From an uncultured Subdoligranulum sp. (GTDB taxonomy: Bacteria; Bacillota; Clostridia; Oscillospirales; Ruminococcaceae), in NCBI GenBank assembly GCA_945830575.1, contig CALZZE010000017.1, forward strand, positions 1-57,681: a stretch of DNA of 57,681 nucleotides. Reading direction: 5' to 3'. How positions within the stretch are numbered: position 1 is the first letter of the stretch; every line of letters begins with the position of its first letter. Position numbers and translations under genes: made by a program. Of this stretch, positions 8,121 through 16,890 are shown piece by piece. A model generated the notes under the pieces. That model did not search any database. It saw only the letters and a list, made by a program, of their open reading frames with translations, and was not told the DNA's origin.

Positions 8121-8597
8121 ATGCCAACGATTTTGATTGATGCAGATGGTTGCCCGGTGGTTGACCTGACGGTGCGAATTGGCCGGGCCCACGGCGTGCC
8201 AGTGAAAATCCTCTGTGACACAGCGCACCGCATCGAGCGGGAGGGTGCCAAGACACTGGTCTTTGACAAGGGAGCTGACAGCGTGGACTTTGCCCTGGTC
8301 AACCGGGTGCAGCCGGGAGATATTGTCATCACCCAGGACTATGGCCTTGCCAGTATGTGCCTGGTCCGACGGGCCAGGGTGCTCAACCAAAACGGTCTTG
8401 AGTACACAACCCAGAACATTGACGGTCTGCTAGCTCGTCGGCATGAAAACAAAAAGCTCCTCCGTGCCGGCAAGCACCCGAAAGGGCCAGCCAAACGCAC
8501 GAAGGAGCAGGATGAGGCGTTCGCAAAAGCACTGGAAAAAACACTGTCCATTATAAATAAAAATCAACAAAATAATGATATTTTTCGGAAAACGTGA
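8121..8597 (+). CDS. YaiI/YqxD family protein (DUF188, PIN-like)
   Basis: A 158-aa protein of the UPF0178/DUF188 family. The start MPTILIDADGCPV has GGAGG ten bases upstream and matches the usual family start. Conserved acidic motifs are visible: DADGCPVV at the N-terminus, DKGADSVDFAL and DIVITQDYGLASM in the middle, ARVLNQNGLEYT after it. The family has a PIN-nuclease-like fold and conserved Asp residues, but no firm function. The length is normal. It is the first rightward cargo gene, 73 bp upstream of the DUF262 gene. Confidence 0.9.
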   Translation: MPTILIDADGCPVVDLTVRIGRAHGVPVKILCDTAHRIEREGAKTLVFDKGADSVDFALVNRVQPGDIVITQDYGLASMCLVRRARVLNQNGLEYTTQNIDGLLARRHENKKLLRAGKHPKGPAKRTKEQDEAFAKALEKTLSIINKNQQNNDIFRKT

Positions 8598-8670
8598 TAT
8601 TATAGATTTAGAGCAATACAAAGCCTATTATTTTATAACTCTTTGAATAAACGTAAAGAAGGATGTAGAA

Positions 8671-10662
8671 ATGGCTGAAATCATGGGAACTGTTGCCTCT
8701 GTTAAGAGGTATCTTTCGCCAGAAAAAATAGAGTTAAAGATTTCTCCTGACTTGGGCGGTGAAAGTACAATAATTCTTCAACAGAACAGAAAGTATATAA
8801 TTCCGGATTTTCAGCGGGAAATTCGTTGGGAAGAAAACAATTTGAGCATTTTGCTGTCAGACTTGTCTACCAGCCCTCGGTTCCTTGGAAATATTATTTT
8901 GACAATTAAGAAAGATGGAGACTGCCAAATAATCGACGGCCAGCAACGTACCACAGTCCTCCTATTGATTCTTGCATACATCAAAAGTCGATATAAGGAA
9001 AAGTTGGAGCCATTTACCCCTTGTTCTATTGAAAACCGAAGCTTTACTGGATTATCTGAATTGATGGAGAATGGTTTTGCGGATGAACTTCTGGAAAATC
9101 CTGCTATCACAAAAACAGATTATTATGGTCAGCGACAGTCTTTTATCAATCTATGGAGATGGTTGAAAAAAGAAGAATTGTTAGCCACATCAGCTACTGC
9201 AAAAACAATCCTACATAATATTGAAACGTCGCAGGTGAACATTATTGCCAGCCATGAAGATGAAAGCAATTCCAGTATTCGCTATTTCTTAGACGTCAAT
9301 CTCAAAGGTGTCCAACTGGATACGGAGGATATTTTCAAAGCTCAAATTTTCTCTCTGAACCTATCAGATGATATGCTCCAGCTGTGGAGAGAAAATAAAG
9401 CGGCAATGTTGACCTTTAACCAAACAAAGGAAAAAGGGGGTACTGATAAAAAAGTTAAAGAGCGCTATCCATTAATGAAAGTTTATGAGCATTATTTCTA
9501 TTGCGACCTATTCAAAAGCAAGCCGGAATTGGAGCAAGAAAAGTTAAAGTTCGGAGAAGATTTTTCTATCAGTGCGAATCTTCAATATGATGGAAGAAAA
9601 TTTTTCAAAGGAACGCATTTGGTAGAAGTCTTGGGCGATATTGGCTATATAAAACAGTCCCTTCGGCGGCTACGAAAGGCAATTGATGTAATGAATGACA
9701 TTGTGTCTAGTTCTGGACCCAGCGACAAATTCAAGCATTTGTTTCACTGTGACCAAAAAATAGATAGCAATCAAGTAACACTTGTATATGATTTTTTCCA
9801 AAGAATCCTTCTAGATAAAGAAGTTGTTCCCAAGATTTTAGTTCTTAAATACATTTTGGAATTTTTTGATGGCAATAATCATCAAAAGAAGGATTACGAT
9901 TCGGCCTATCCGATTTTCGCGGCAGCATCTTTATTTATTCTCTTCGCACCGAAAAAGGATGGCGAAAAATTTTATAAAATTGTACAAGCAAACGATTGGA
10001 TTGATAAACTTAACGAGTGGATAAAAACATTTATAAGCGGAGTTGAGTTGACAAAGGGAAAAATGATGGCGGCTTATCGTTTTACAGAAGATGAAGAGGA
10101 AACAAACAATATGTTTCAGTCTGTCCGTTGCAAAGCGTTGGCCATGCTCCATAACTATTTTGTCTTTAAAACGAACGCGGACAGAAAAAAATATGTCGAC
10201 ATTAATAACGTGGCCGAACTTTTAAGTTATCTTACCAATAAAGATGCTTACACGCTTGAACATTTCATTATCCCAAAAGGAAAAACGATACATATACAGA
10301 CAACTCAAATTGACTTTCAGTATACGTTCCCGGGAAAATTTGGAAAATATCGTGATTTCCTATTTGACTATATTTTCATTTCAAAGAATCTCAACGGGAA
10401 TATCGGACAGCTTTCGTTTACGGCAAAAGTAAAGAAACTAGACGAACATCAAGATGAAATTCATTGTGACTATTCTCTACGTTATCTATCGATACTGAAG
10501 GGGTCTGAGCTATTTACAAAGTTTCCAAACTTAGATCAAATCAACTCAGAAGAAGAAGCCAAAGAATGTCTTGATAGGTATTTTGAAGAGGATTTCACAG
10601 GGGCCTTTTATGAATTCGCCAAAAGCTTAATCTCTTCGATAGATTTGATTCCGTGTGTATAA
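8671..10662 (+). CDS. DUF262 protein, GmrSD/SspE-like with a weak DUF1524-like end
   Basis: A 663-aa protein. The N-terminus has the two DUF262 signatures: IPDFQREIRW (~50) and QIIDGQQRTT (~87), the ParB/Srx-like NTP-binding part shared by GmrS, BrxU and the phosphorothioate sensor SspE. Near residue 530 YTLEHFIIPKG, followed by an Asn-rich KNLNGNIGQ stretch, recalls the His-Asn core of the DUF1524 HNH nuclease, but it is weak and may be degenerate. The gene converges on the Dnd operon and shares a bidirectional terminator with its last gene. Known family members restrict modified phage DNA or nick DNA after sensing phosphorothioate; a role as an added effector of this island is inferred. Start with AAGGA upstream. 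Confidence 0.8.
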   Translation: MAEIMGTVASVKRYLSPEKIELKISPDLGGESTIILQQNRKYIIPDFQREIRWEENNLSILLSDLSTSPRFLGNIILTIKKDGDCQIIDGQQRTTVLLLILAYIKSRYKEKLEPFTPCSIENRSFTGLSELMENGFADELLENPAITKTDYYGQRQSFINLWRWLKKEELLATSATAKTILHNIETSQVNIIASHEDESNSSIRYFLDVNLKGVQLDTEDIFKAQIFSLNLSDDMLQLWRENKAAMLTFNQTKEKGGTDKKVKERYPLMKVYEHYFYCDLFKSKPELEQEKLKFGEDFSISANLQYDGRKFFKGTHLVEVLGDIGYIKQSLRRLRKAIDVMNDIVSSSGPSDKFKHLFHCDQKIDSNQVTLVYDFFQRILLDKEVVPKILVLKYILEFFDGNNHQKKDYDSAYPIFAAASLFILFAPKKDGEKFYKIVQANDWIDKLNEWIKTFISGVELTKGKMMAAYRFTEDEEETNNMFQSVRCKALAMLHNYFVFKTNADRKKYVDINNVAELLSYLTNKDAYTLEHFIIPKGKTIHIQTTQIDFQYTFPGKFGKYRDFLFDYIFISKNLNGNIGQLSFTAKVKKLDEHQDEIHCDYSLRYLSILKGSELFTKFPNLDQINSEEEAKECLDRYFEEDFTGAFYEFAKSLISSIDLIPCV

Positions 10663-10707
10663 AAAACAGGGGCTACGGCAAATGTATTGCCTTAGCCCCT
10701 GTTTTTT
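10661..10707. terminator. Bidirectional terminator between convergent units
   Basis: Stem AACAGGGGCTA-GGCAA / TTGCC-TAGCCCCTGTT flanked by A6 on one side and T6 on the other. It ends both the rightward DUF262 gene and the leftward Dnd operon. Confidence 0.9.
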
Positions 10708-11095
10708 ATTCGAGGTATTCACTTGGATCAAAATCCTCGTCATTGTTTTCGTAGTCGGTGCGCAGAATTGCAATGCCGGCGTCAGCATATTCATTCATTC
10801 GCTTTAACAGATCGCTGCCATTATTGATTTCCGGGCAAATGTGAGCAACCAATCCTTTGGCAACTGCAAAATTATCTTTGTCCACATTTCCAACCAAGCA
10901 GATATCCAAGTTTTTCGTCGCAGGATCGGGTTTAGCACCAGCTCGTAGTGCAACCATAATTGCAAACGTATACAACTGATATTTTGTGGAAAAAATGTGC
11001 TTCTCATCTACCAAGAGATCATAAAAGCAACGATTTTCAGTGGTTGTGCGAATGTGAGTAGAGGGATTCATTGAAAAGAACTCTTGTGCTGCCAT
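10706..11095 (-). CDS. Unknown protein, last gene of the Dnd operon (129 aa)
   Basis: A 129-aa acidic protein (MAAQEFFSMNPSTHIRTT...). The upstream ATPase gene ends two bases before the chosen ATG; an alternative TTG start overlaps that stop. AAGGAGG lies ten bases upstream of the ATG. No domain recognised. The middle has LYTFAIMVALRAGAKPD, resembling the helical region of DndE-like or BrxX-accessory small proteins only vaguely. Its position as the fourth gene after dndA fits the fourth gene (pbeD) of dndCDEA-pbeABCD loci, an assignment made from order, not sequence. Confidence 0.75.
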   Translation of the reverse strand: MAAQEFFSMNPSTHIRTTTENRCFYDLLVDEKHIFSTKYQLYTFAIMVALRAGAKPDPATKNLDICLVGNVDKDNFAVAKGLVAHICPEINNGSDLLKRMNEYADAGIAILRTDYENNDEDFDPSEYLE

Positions 11096-11097
11096 TT

Positions 11098-13068
11098 TCA
11101 ATATACCTCCTTGCTTGCAATCACCGTCTTGGGCCAGGTCTGATCACTGTGGTTTTCCAACTTATAGACGGTTTTGACATACGGCTTCAGCTCGTTTTGA
11201 TACTTCTCAGTCAGATCACCGGTGGAGACCATAAAAATCACCTGCTTGCCCATATGCGGCAAGAAACGAGTAATTGCAGCACGATGTTCATCCGAAAACA
11301 GTCCAAGAGGGTTATCAATGATAACCGGTGCTGCAAAATCGGAGGAGCGATTCAATCCGGCAATATAAGAAAGGCTGATCACCTTAGACTGACCAGTCGA
11401 AGGATTCAGCGTGCGGCCAGGCTCGATCTGATAGGTTTCACCATTCGTAAGTTCAAGCAAAAGGCTGTAGTCTTTGGAAATTTTGATGCCTTTATACTTT
11501 TGGGGTGCGTTCGTGATTTGCAAGAAAACTTCGGTGGCATATTTCTCCACAAAAGCACGTTTTTCTTCCAGAAGACGATTGCGATACTCACTGAAGATCT
11601 TTTCCAACGCAATCGTGTTTTCCAATTTCTTCTGGCACAGAGCGCCCTCTTTATCCAACTGGCTAAGCTCGGCAAGCTTCTCTTCCAGCCGGGCAAGTTT
11701 TTCTCGGTCTTGCGACAACAGCACTTCTGTCACTGTGCGACGATTTTCGGTTTCCTTCTTTTTTGCCTCGGTACTGGCAATGTTCTGGATGATACGTTCG
11801 CCAGCTTCCTCATTAAAAGAACCGATATCTTTACGTAAATGCTCAAACTCTTCCTTTTTGGAGGAGCGTTCCTTCTCTTTTTTCCAAACTTCCTCACTCA
11901 GAGAAAAGTAAGCGGCACGTGTCTGGAATCCGTGGGGTTGATATTGGGCACAGACACTGAAAAGAGCACGGCGCTCCTTTTCAACAAGAATGGCATCGTC
12001 TGTGACTAAGTGATCCCGAATGAATGCCTGGATCTTTTCTTTGTGGGAATCCGTCATTGGCTCACCGCATACACAAACAGGCTGTTCCATAAGGCGAACC
12101 AGATACTCTTTTACCGGTTCGGTGATATGGTATTCCGTAGGTTCAGTAGATGTATCCTGCTGCATTTTAGCAAAAATGGAAGCAGCCAACATGAGGGTGG
12201 CATTCTTTTGAAAGCATTCAGACTGTTCCTGCCGAATGCGTTTCAAGTCATCGGTAAGTTGCTTGATTTCCTCAGACAATTTCTGCTTTCGAGTGACCTT
12301 TTCAGAAATCTCCTTGAAATCTTTCAGCTTATCTTCGTCCTTTTGTATCTGCTCGTTGGCGGCGTTAATCTCCTGCTCATATTGGCGCAACAAGGCTTCC
12401 TGCTCGGCAACTTTCTGGTCCGCTTCCATTTTCTGCTGCAGAATATCCTGATACTTGTTCTGATTCTGAATCCAAGTATCCCGACTTTTTTCAAATTCCT
12501 TTTTCAGCAGGCCGAGATCTTCTACGGCGTTATCAACTTCCTTAATGCCAAGGACACGGGCAATAGCGTCCTTATACTGGCTTCCGCTGGCCGTACTATA
12601 ATCGTTGATTTTTTCGCCGTCAAAGAAGAAGTACTGTGAGGCATCCTGATGCACAAGAGAATTGATGAAGTCTGCTTTCTCATCCTCTTCACTGCTCAGC
12701 GGAACATCGTTTTTGATCAGTTCCAACGTACATTTGAAGTCTTTGCTGCTTGGGGTTGCCTCCAGTTTCCCGCGCAGGTCAATGGAGCGAGAAATTTCGA
12801 TCTTGTCGGAGCCGTTCTCAACAAACAGAGAAACCGCGGCATGATAGCACTTCTCCGACTGGGCATTTACATTGATCAGATCTTTAAGATCGTCGCTATC
12901 TTTGGGACCGTACAGACAGAACAAAATTGCGGAAAAGAAGCAGGACTTTCCTACGTCATTATCAGCGTAAAGGATGCTGATGTTCCGCTCGCCGTCAATG
13001 GGAAAATCGAAGTTGCATTCCCCATAATAAGCGCGATAGTTGTTTATGCGGAGGGAATTGAAAATCAT
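11098..13068 (-). CDS. DndD-like SMC/RecN-type ATPase with coiled coil (656 aa)
   Basis: An SMC-like ATPase: N-terminal INNYRAYYGE opening, a non-standard Walker A (YADNDVGKSCFF in place of GxNGxGKS) near residue 35, the FFFDGEKI motif (~147) shared with DndD, long coiled coil (~190-280 and ~400-500) interrupted by CVCGEP (~340), then a signature LNPSTGQSKVISL (~553) and Walker B APVIIDNPLG (~585) where the usual catalytic Glu position is Asn. Starts with a 4-bp ATGA overlap with the upstream 56-aa gene. It is a second, diverged DndD-like protein in the same operon. By gene order it may be PbeC of a dndCDEA-pbeABCD system; changes in the ATP site suggest altered or slow hydrolysis. Confidence 0.85.
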   Translation of the reverse strand: MIFNSLRINNYRAYYGECNFDFPIDGERNISILYADNDVGKSCFFSAILFCLYGPKDSDDLKDLINVNAQSEKCYHAAVSLFVENGSDKIEISRSIDLRGKLEATPSSKDFKCTLELIKNDVPLSSEEDEKADFINSLVHQDASQYFFFDGEKINDYSTASGSQYKDAIARVLGIKEVDNAVEDLGLLKKEFEKSRDTWIQNQNKYQDILQQKMEADQKVAEQEALLRQYEQEINAANEQIQKDEDKLKDFKEISEKVTRKQKLSEEIKQLTDDLKRIRQEQSECFQKNATLMLAASIFAKMQQDTSTEPTEYHITEPVKEYLVRLMEQPVCVCGEPMTDSHKEKIQAFIRDHLVTDDAILVEKERRALFSVCAQYQPHGFQTRAAYFSLSEEVWKKEKERSSKKEEFEHLRKDIGSFNEEAGERIIQNIASTEAKKKETENRRTVTEVLLSQDREKLARLEEKLAELSQLDKEGALCQKKLENTIALEKIFSEYRNRLLEEKRAFVEKYATEVFLQITNAPQKYKGIKISKDYSLLLELTNGETYQIEPGRTLNPSTGQSKVISLSYIAGLNRSSDFAAPVIIDNPLGLFSDEHRAAITRFLPHMGKQVIFMVSTGDLTEKYQNELKPYVKTVYKLENHSDQTWPKTVIASKEVY

Positions 13069-13235
13069 TGGTCTGAATCCTCCTCTCCGCTCATATTAGC
13101 AATAATCTGTCTGATGGGGCCGCGAGTATGACGACTTTTCTGGTATACATGGTCCTTCTCCACCTGGAGAATATTTTCTACGATAGAGGCATCAATATGG
13201 TATTCTTCTGCGACTTGGACAAGCAATGGATCCAT
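13065..13235 (-). CDS. Small acidic protein between helicase and ATPase (56 aa)
   Basis: The best start is the second Met (MDPLLVQVAEEYHI), since AAGGAGG lies between it and the first Met. It encodes 56 residues with one or two predicted helices (VAEEYHIDASIVENIL, then a basic HVYQKSRHTRGPIRQII) and an acidic tail. It sits 16 bp after the helicase stop and overlaps the next start by four bases, so it is co-translated. No family recognised. Order suggests the pbeB slot. It is probably a small linker or subunit of the effector complex. Confidence 0.7.
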   Translation of the reverse strand: MDPLLVQVAEEYHIDASIVENILQVEKDHVYQKSRHTRGPIRQIIANMSGEEDSDQ

Positions 13236-13251
13236 CGTTTTGCCGACCTCC

Positions 13252-15300
13252 TTAAAAATCATACGGATTCAACTTCCGCTGAGATAAAAACTGATCGAGT
13301 TTCTGACGCTCTTGGATGCCATTGATGGCATCGTCCACCATTAAGTTGATTCGCCGATATTGCGCGTCAATCATAGACAGCGCCATGCGACGTTCCTCAT
13401 CGCTGGTACTAGCCGGAAGAACCGGATAGACCAGATAGTCATAAATCCAGGCAGTTGTTTTGCCCGGTGCAATACGAAGGACACGGCCTCTGCGTTGAAT
13501 AAACTGACGTTCAGAGGTTGACGAACTGATAAAAACTGCAACATCGCAAGCAGGAATATCAATGCCTTCATCGAGACAGCCAACGGCCAACAGAATTTTA
13601 CGGATTCCCTGTCGGAATTCCTTCAGGATTGTGGGGCGTTCTTTTTGCGCGTCCAGTTCTCCGGTGTATTTGAAATAGTATTTGCCCATCCGGTCCAGTT
13701 CTTTTCCCAGTTCGTCCAAATGGTTCAGATCATCGCCATAAATCAGAACCCGGGCGGAAAGGGAAATCTCGTCAAAGATCGTCTGCAGCGTTTGAACTTT
13801 TTGATCGTTCTTCTTGAGAAGTTTGGCACGATCACGGTAGCGGCCTTCGATACGCTGCTGTAACCGCAGGCGATTTTTCTCATCATCTTCCTGTTCCAGT
13901 GCGTGCTGAAGCTGTACGATTTCCTTTGAGAACGCTTTATACGACTCCCAGTCCTCTTCCGGCATTGCACAGGGAAGAACCCTATATTGGTATTCCACCA
14001 GGTAGTGTTCACGCTGGGCATCCTTGATCGAAAATTCGAAGGTGTTCTGGTGATAGAAATTCAGAATCTTTTCAGATCCAATTTCATCAAAGTTCCGGCG
14101 AGGCGTTGCACTAAGGCCAATGCGGTAAGCCGGATTCAGTTCCATGAGGCACTGAGATTTTGGAGCACCCATATTGTGAACTTCATCGCAGATCATGGCA
14201 AATTGTTCCGGCTTTGCCTGTCGCCACTTTGCCATGTAGAAATCACCCTGGGCAGAGTCATAGGTGGAAACGACCACCACTTGTTCTGGGAAACGCGCCT
14301 GGGTAAGGGATTTCAGCAACTCTTTGTGGCCACGATAAGGGGACCCACACTTGATAATGGTGATATCAGGATAAAACAGGTGGACATCCGCTTCCCATTG
14401 TTCTACGAGTTCTAGGCTGGGAACACAGATAAGAAGAAGTTTCCAGGTGTCGATTTGGCTGATTGCGTACATTGCCGCCTTGGTTTTGCCAGAACCAGTT
14501 GCCATCATAAAAAGGCAGGAAAAGTCTTTCTGCAGAAAAGCGTTTTTGGCATCCTCTTGGCAGGAACGCGGCTTGAAGTTGGGATGAATCCCAGCGGATA
14601 CGCGATAAACGTAATCGACAGGATGTTCCGGTGCATTTTGAATCAACTTCAGGCGAGAGGCCTTGGGGAAATCGAATGTTACAATATTTCCGGCTGTCCC
14701 GTCCCACAATCTTTCAAAGCGCTGGATTTTCTGCTCTACCCTGGACTGCAATACCGGAATCCAATTTTGCGAAACCTCAAAGGACTCCTCGTTATTAATC
14801 CATCCGCCAAGCGTTTCATTTACAGACCCTAAGAAAGAGATTGCGTTTCCGTCTGCGTCTTTGAAAATACCGAATTTTTCGTGGAACAAATGATACGCGT
14901 CGGGATCATTGGGGTCTTTCCGAAGGCACACTTTAATGTCCAAGCGGTTGTTTTTGATGAGCCAACAGAGATTCTTGATGTTGGCAATATTAAGATCGAT
15001 AAGACTCTGAGTGACAGGGTCGATTTTATCCTCCAACAGCTGGCGGATATCATAGCCGAGGGCGATCTGGCGCTCATCTTCCGGGCTCAGATTCACACTG
15101 CAGACAATACGCATCCGTCCGCCGTTTTGAATAAAGGGATACAAACCGTTGGTGATGTAGCACAAGATGGAAGAGTTGAAATATCCGACAGCGCGGCAGT
15201 ATTCAATGCTCTCCTCCATGCAGGGAACATAGAATTCTTTGATCAGATCGTTTTCCCCGCTCCAGTAAGTGTCTTGGAATGACACTGTGCGCAGGCTCAT
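13252..15300 (-). CDS. PLD-like nuclease fused to SF2 helicase (682 aa)
   Basis: The N-terminus (~1-200) looks like a phospholipase-D-type nuclease half-site: HEKFGIFKDADG (~148, HxK) followed by FLGSVNETLGG. The helicase core follows: Walker A MMATGSGKTKAA (~278), DEVH box MICDEVHNM (~371), GLSATPRR (~397) and motif VI QRRGRVLRI (~610). This PLD-plus-DEAD architecture is found in phage-defence and DNA-repair helicases that cut or unwind foreign DNA. It lies 28 bp downstream of dndA on the same strand and is the first of four genes after the modification genes, the position of pbeA. In place of DndFGH it is the most obvious restriction or replication-blocking component. Ribosome site AAAGGGGG before the chosen ATG. 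Confidence 0.9.
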   Translation of the reverse strand: MSLRTVSFQDTYWSGENDLIKEFYVPCMEESIEYCRAVGYFNSSILCYITNGLYPFIQNGGRMRIVCSVNLSPEDERQIALGYDIRQLLEDKIDPVTQSLIDLNIANIKNLCWLIKNNRLDIKVCLRKDPNDPDAYHLFHEKFGIFKDADGNAISFLGSVNETLGGWINNEESFEVSQNWIPVLQSRVEQKIQRFERLWDGTAGNIVTFDFPKASRLKLIQNAPEHPVDYVYRVSAGIHPNFKPRSCQEDAKNAFLQKDFSCLFMMATGSGKTKAAMYAISQIDTWKLLLICVPSLELVEQWEADVHLFYPDITIIKCGSPYRGHKELLKSLTQARFPEQVVVVSTYDSAQGDFYMAKWRQAKPEQFAMICDEVHNMGAPKSQCLMELNPAYRIGLSATPRRNFDEIGSEKILNFYHQNTFEFSIKDAQREHYLVEYQYRVLPCAMPEEDWESYKAFSKEIVQLQHALEQEDDEKNRLRLQQRIEGRYRDRAKLLKKNDQKVQTLQTIFDEISLSARVLIYGDDLNHLDELGKELDRMGKYYFKYTGELDAQKERPTILKEFRQGIRKILLAVGCLDEGIDIPACDVAVFISSSTSERQFIQRRGRVLRIAPGKTTAWIYDYLVYPVLPASTSDEERRMALSMIDAQYRRINLMVDDAINGIQERQKLDQFLSQRKLNPYDF

Positions 15301-15328
15301 GCCATCATCCCCCTTTCGGAAAAATATA

Positions 15329-16513
15329 TTAGGAAAGTTCTTTCAGGAACGCTTCTACCTGATCGATGGTGTTTTCTGCGGACAGCGAAATGCGCAAAAC
15401 GCTGGACACAGCGTTCCCCTTACCGATGGCCTGCAATACATGGGAAGGCATACCTGCCGTGCAGGCGGAACCGGTAGAAACTGCGAATTTTGTGCTGACG
15501 CGCTTCACAAAACGCTCGTTGTCAAAATCGTCCTGGTTAACCACCAAACTGATGACGCCTGGCAGGTGATGTTCTGGATCTCCTAAAAGTTCCAGGTGCT
15601 CGTTGGATGCAATGATCTTCTTGGCGGCCTGCTCCAGTTTCTGAATATAGGCTGTCTGCTGTTGCTCGTTCGCAATGGCCAGCTCGGCGGCTTTCCCGAA
15701 GCCAACAATGTTGTGAACAGCCAATGTGCCGGCACGCAGGCCGTGTTCCTGTTCGCCCCCATGCATGAAAGCACTTATCGGAGGAAGGCCATAATCATCT
15801 CCCCGAATATAGGCAGCACCCACGCCTTTGGGCCCGTGGAACTTGTGAGCGGATAGAGAAAGAAAATCCACTCTGGTTTGTTCAACGTTGATGGGTAGTT
15901 TTCCAGCTATTTGCGTGGCATCAGCATGGAGTAACACCTGATGCTTATGTGCAACAGCCGCCAATGCGTCCATATCGTTGAGAGAGCCTATTTCGTTATT
16001 TGCCCAGATAAAGGATGCGAGGGTGGTTGTGGGGCGTATGGCTTTTTCAAAGGAATCAGGCGTCACCTGACCATACTCGTTTACATCCAGGAAGGCAACC
16101 TCATAGCCGCGATCCACTTTAGGAACTTTGCCAAACAGCGAAAAGGTGGCATCCTGATTGGAGTAAATATCGCCATTCAGAAAGCGGCAAGTATTTAATG
16201 TGGCGTGATGCTCAACCTTCGATGTGATAATATGGTTGCCCTTTTTTTCGTAGTATTTTTTGTAGTCCGCCACACCTTTAATAATCATATTGGTGCTCTC
16301 GGTGGAACCGCAGGTAAAAATGATTTCTTCCGGTTTGGCGTGAATTAGCTTGGCAACCCAGCTCCGGCTATTTTCCACAGCATCGGCAGCATGGGCGGCA
16401 AGAGGATAATACTTGCTGGAAGGGTTCCCGTATTCCTCTTGCAAGTAGGGGCGCATCGCCTCAAACACTTCCTGCGCGATGGGGGACGTGGCACTATTGT
16501 CTAAATAAATCAT
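15329..16513 (-). CDS. dndA: DndA-type cysteine desulfurase
   Basis: A 394-aa PLP enzyme of the NifS/IscS fold that supplies sulfur for DNA phosphorothioation. Visible landmarks: opening MIYLDNSATSPI, HHATLNT (~129, PLP-stacking His), the PLP lysine in LSLSAHKFHGPKG (~221) and the catalytic Cys in STGSACTAG (~351). ATGA overlap with dndE upstream. A second, housekeeping desulfurase (nifS) lies at 48849-50036 and is clearly different, so this copy is dedicated to the island. The symbol is given on operon context as well as sequence. Confidence 0.92.
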   Translation of the reverse strand: MIYLDNSATSPIAQEVFEAMRPYLQEEYGNPSSKYYPLAAHAADAVENSRSWVAKLIHAKPEEIIFTCGSTESTNMIIKGVADYKKYYEKKGNHIITSKVEHHATLNTCRFLNGDIYSNQDATFSLFGKVPKVDRGYEVAFLDVNEYGQVTPDSFEKAIRPTTTLASFIWANNEIGSLNDMDALAAVAHKHQVLLHADATQIAGKLPINVEQTRVDFLSLSAHKFHGPKGVGAAYIRGDDYGLPPISAFMHGGEQEHGLRAGTLAVHNIVGFGKAAELAIANEQQQTAYIQKLEQAAKKIIASNEHLELLGDPEHHLPGVISLVVNQDDFDNERFVKRVSTKFAVSTGSACTAGMPSHVLQAIGKGNAVSSVLRISLSAENTIDQVEAFLKELS

Positions 16514-16890
16514 ACGGTATCACCAATCCCAAATGTTTCCAGCACATATTTGTCCAGATCTCCGGCGTGTTTATAGCGGGATTCCAAAAGGATGGCTCCG
16601 CGATCTATGTGCGCTTTCATATATTTGGGAAAGTATTCCTCATTGCTTAAATGACGTCCTTCTGCCTGTTCAATCAGGACTTTGAAGTAATCGTCATATT
16701 CGCCGGTAATCGTTTGGCGATTGAGTTCAAGGCCATCTGTATCGCTGTCGAACGAGGTGATTTTTCCTTGTTCTTTTAAAGACCAGGCAATCGCGTGTTT
16801 GACCAGCGTATACGGCTTTAAGGCAGTGCTTTTCCCAATCTCTTCAAAAATTTCCTGCGTTTTTTTGGAAGTCTTTAGCTTGAAAATCAT
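16510..16890 (-). CDS. dndE: DndE phosphorothioation protein
   Basis: A 126-aa protein starting MIFKLKTSKKTQEIFEEIG, with GGAGG upstream and a 4-bp overlap with the dndD stop. Sequence and size fit DndE: KLKTSK opening, an N-terminal helix and a C-terminal HIDRGAILLESRYKHAGDLDKYVLE segment. DndE is a small DNA-binding component of the modification complex with affinity for nicked DNA. Part of the dndC-D-E-A unit, in which every junction overlaps. Confidence 0.88.
   Translation of the reverse strand: MIFKLKTSKKTQEIFEEIGKSTALKPYTLVKHAIAWSLKEQGKITSFDSDTDGLELNRQTITGEYDDYFKVLIEQAEGRHLSNEEYFPKYMKAHIDRGAILLESRYKHAGDLDKYVLETFGIGDTV

Noticed and set aside
15329-16513. Housekeeping iscS/nifS
   Set aside because: Overlaps dndE and lies in the Dnd operon; the housekeeping copy with nifU is at 48849-50036.
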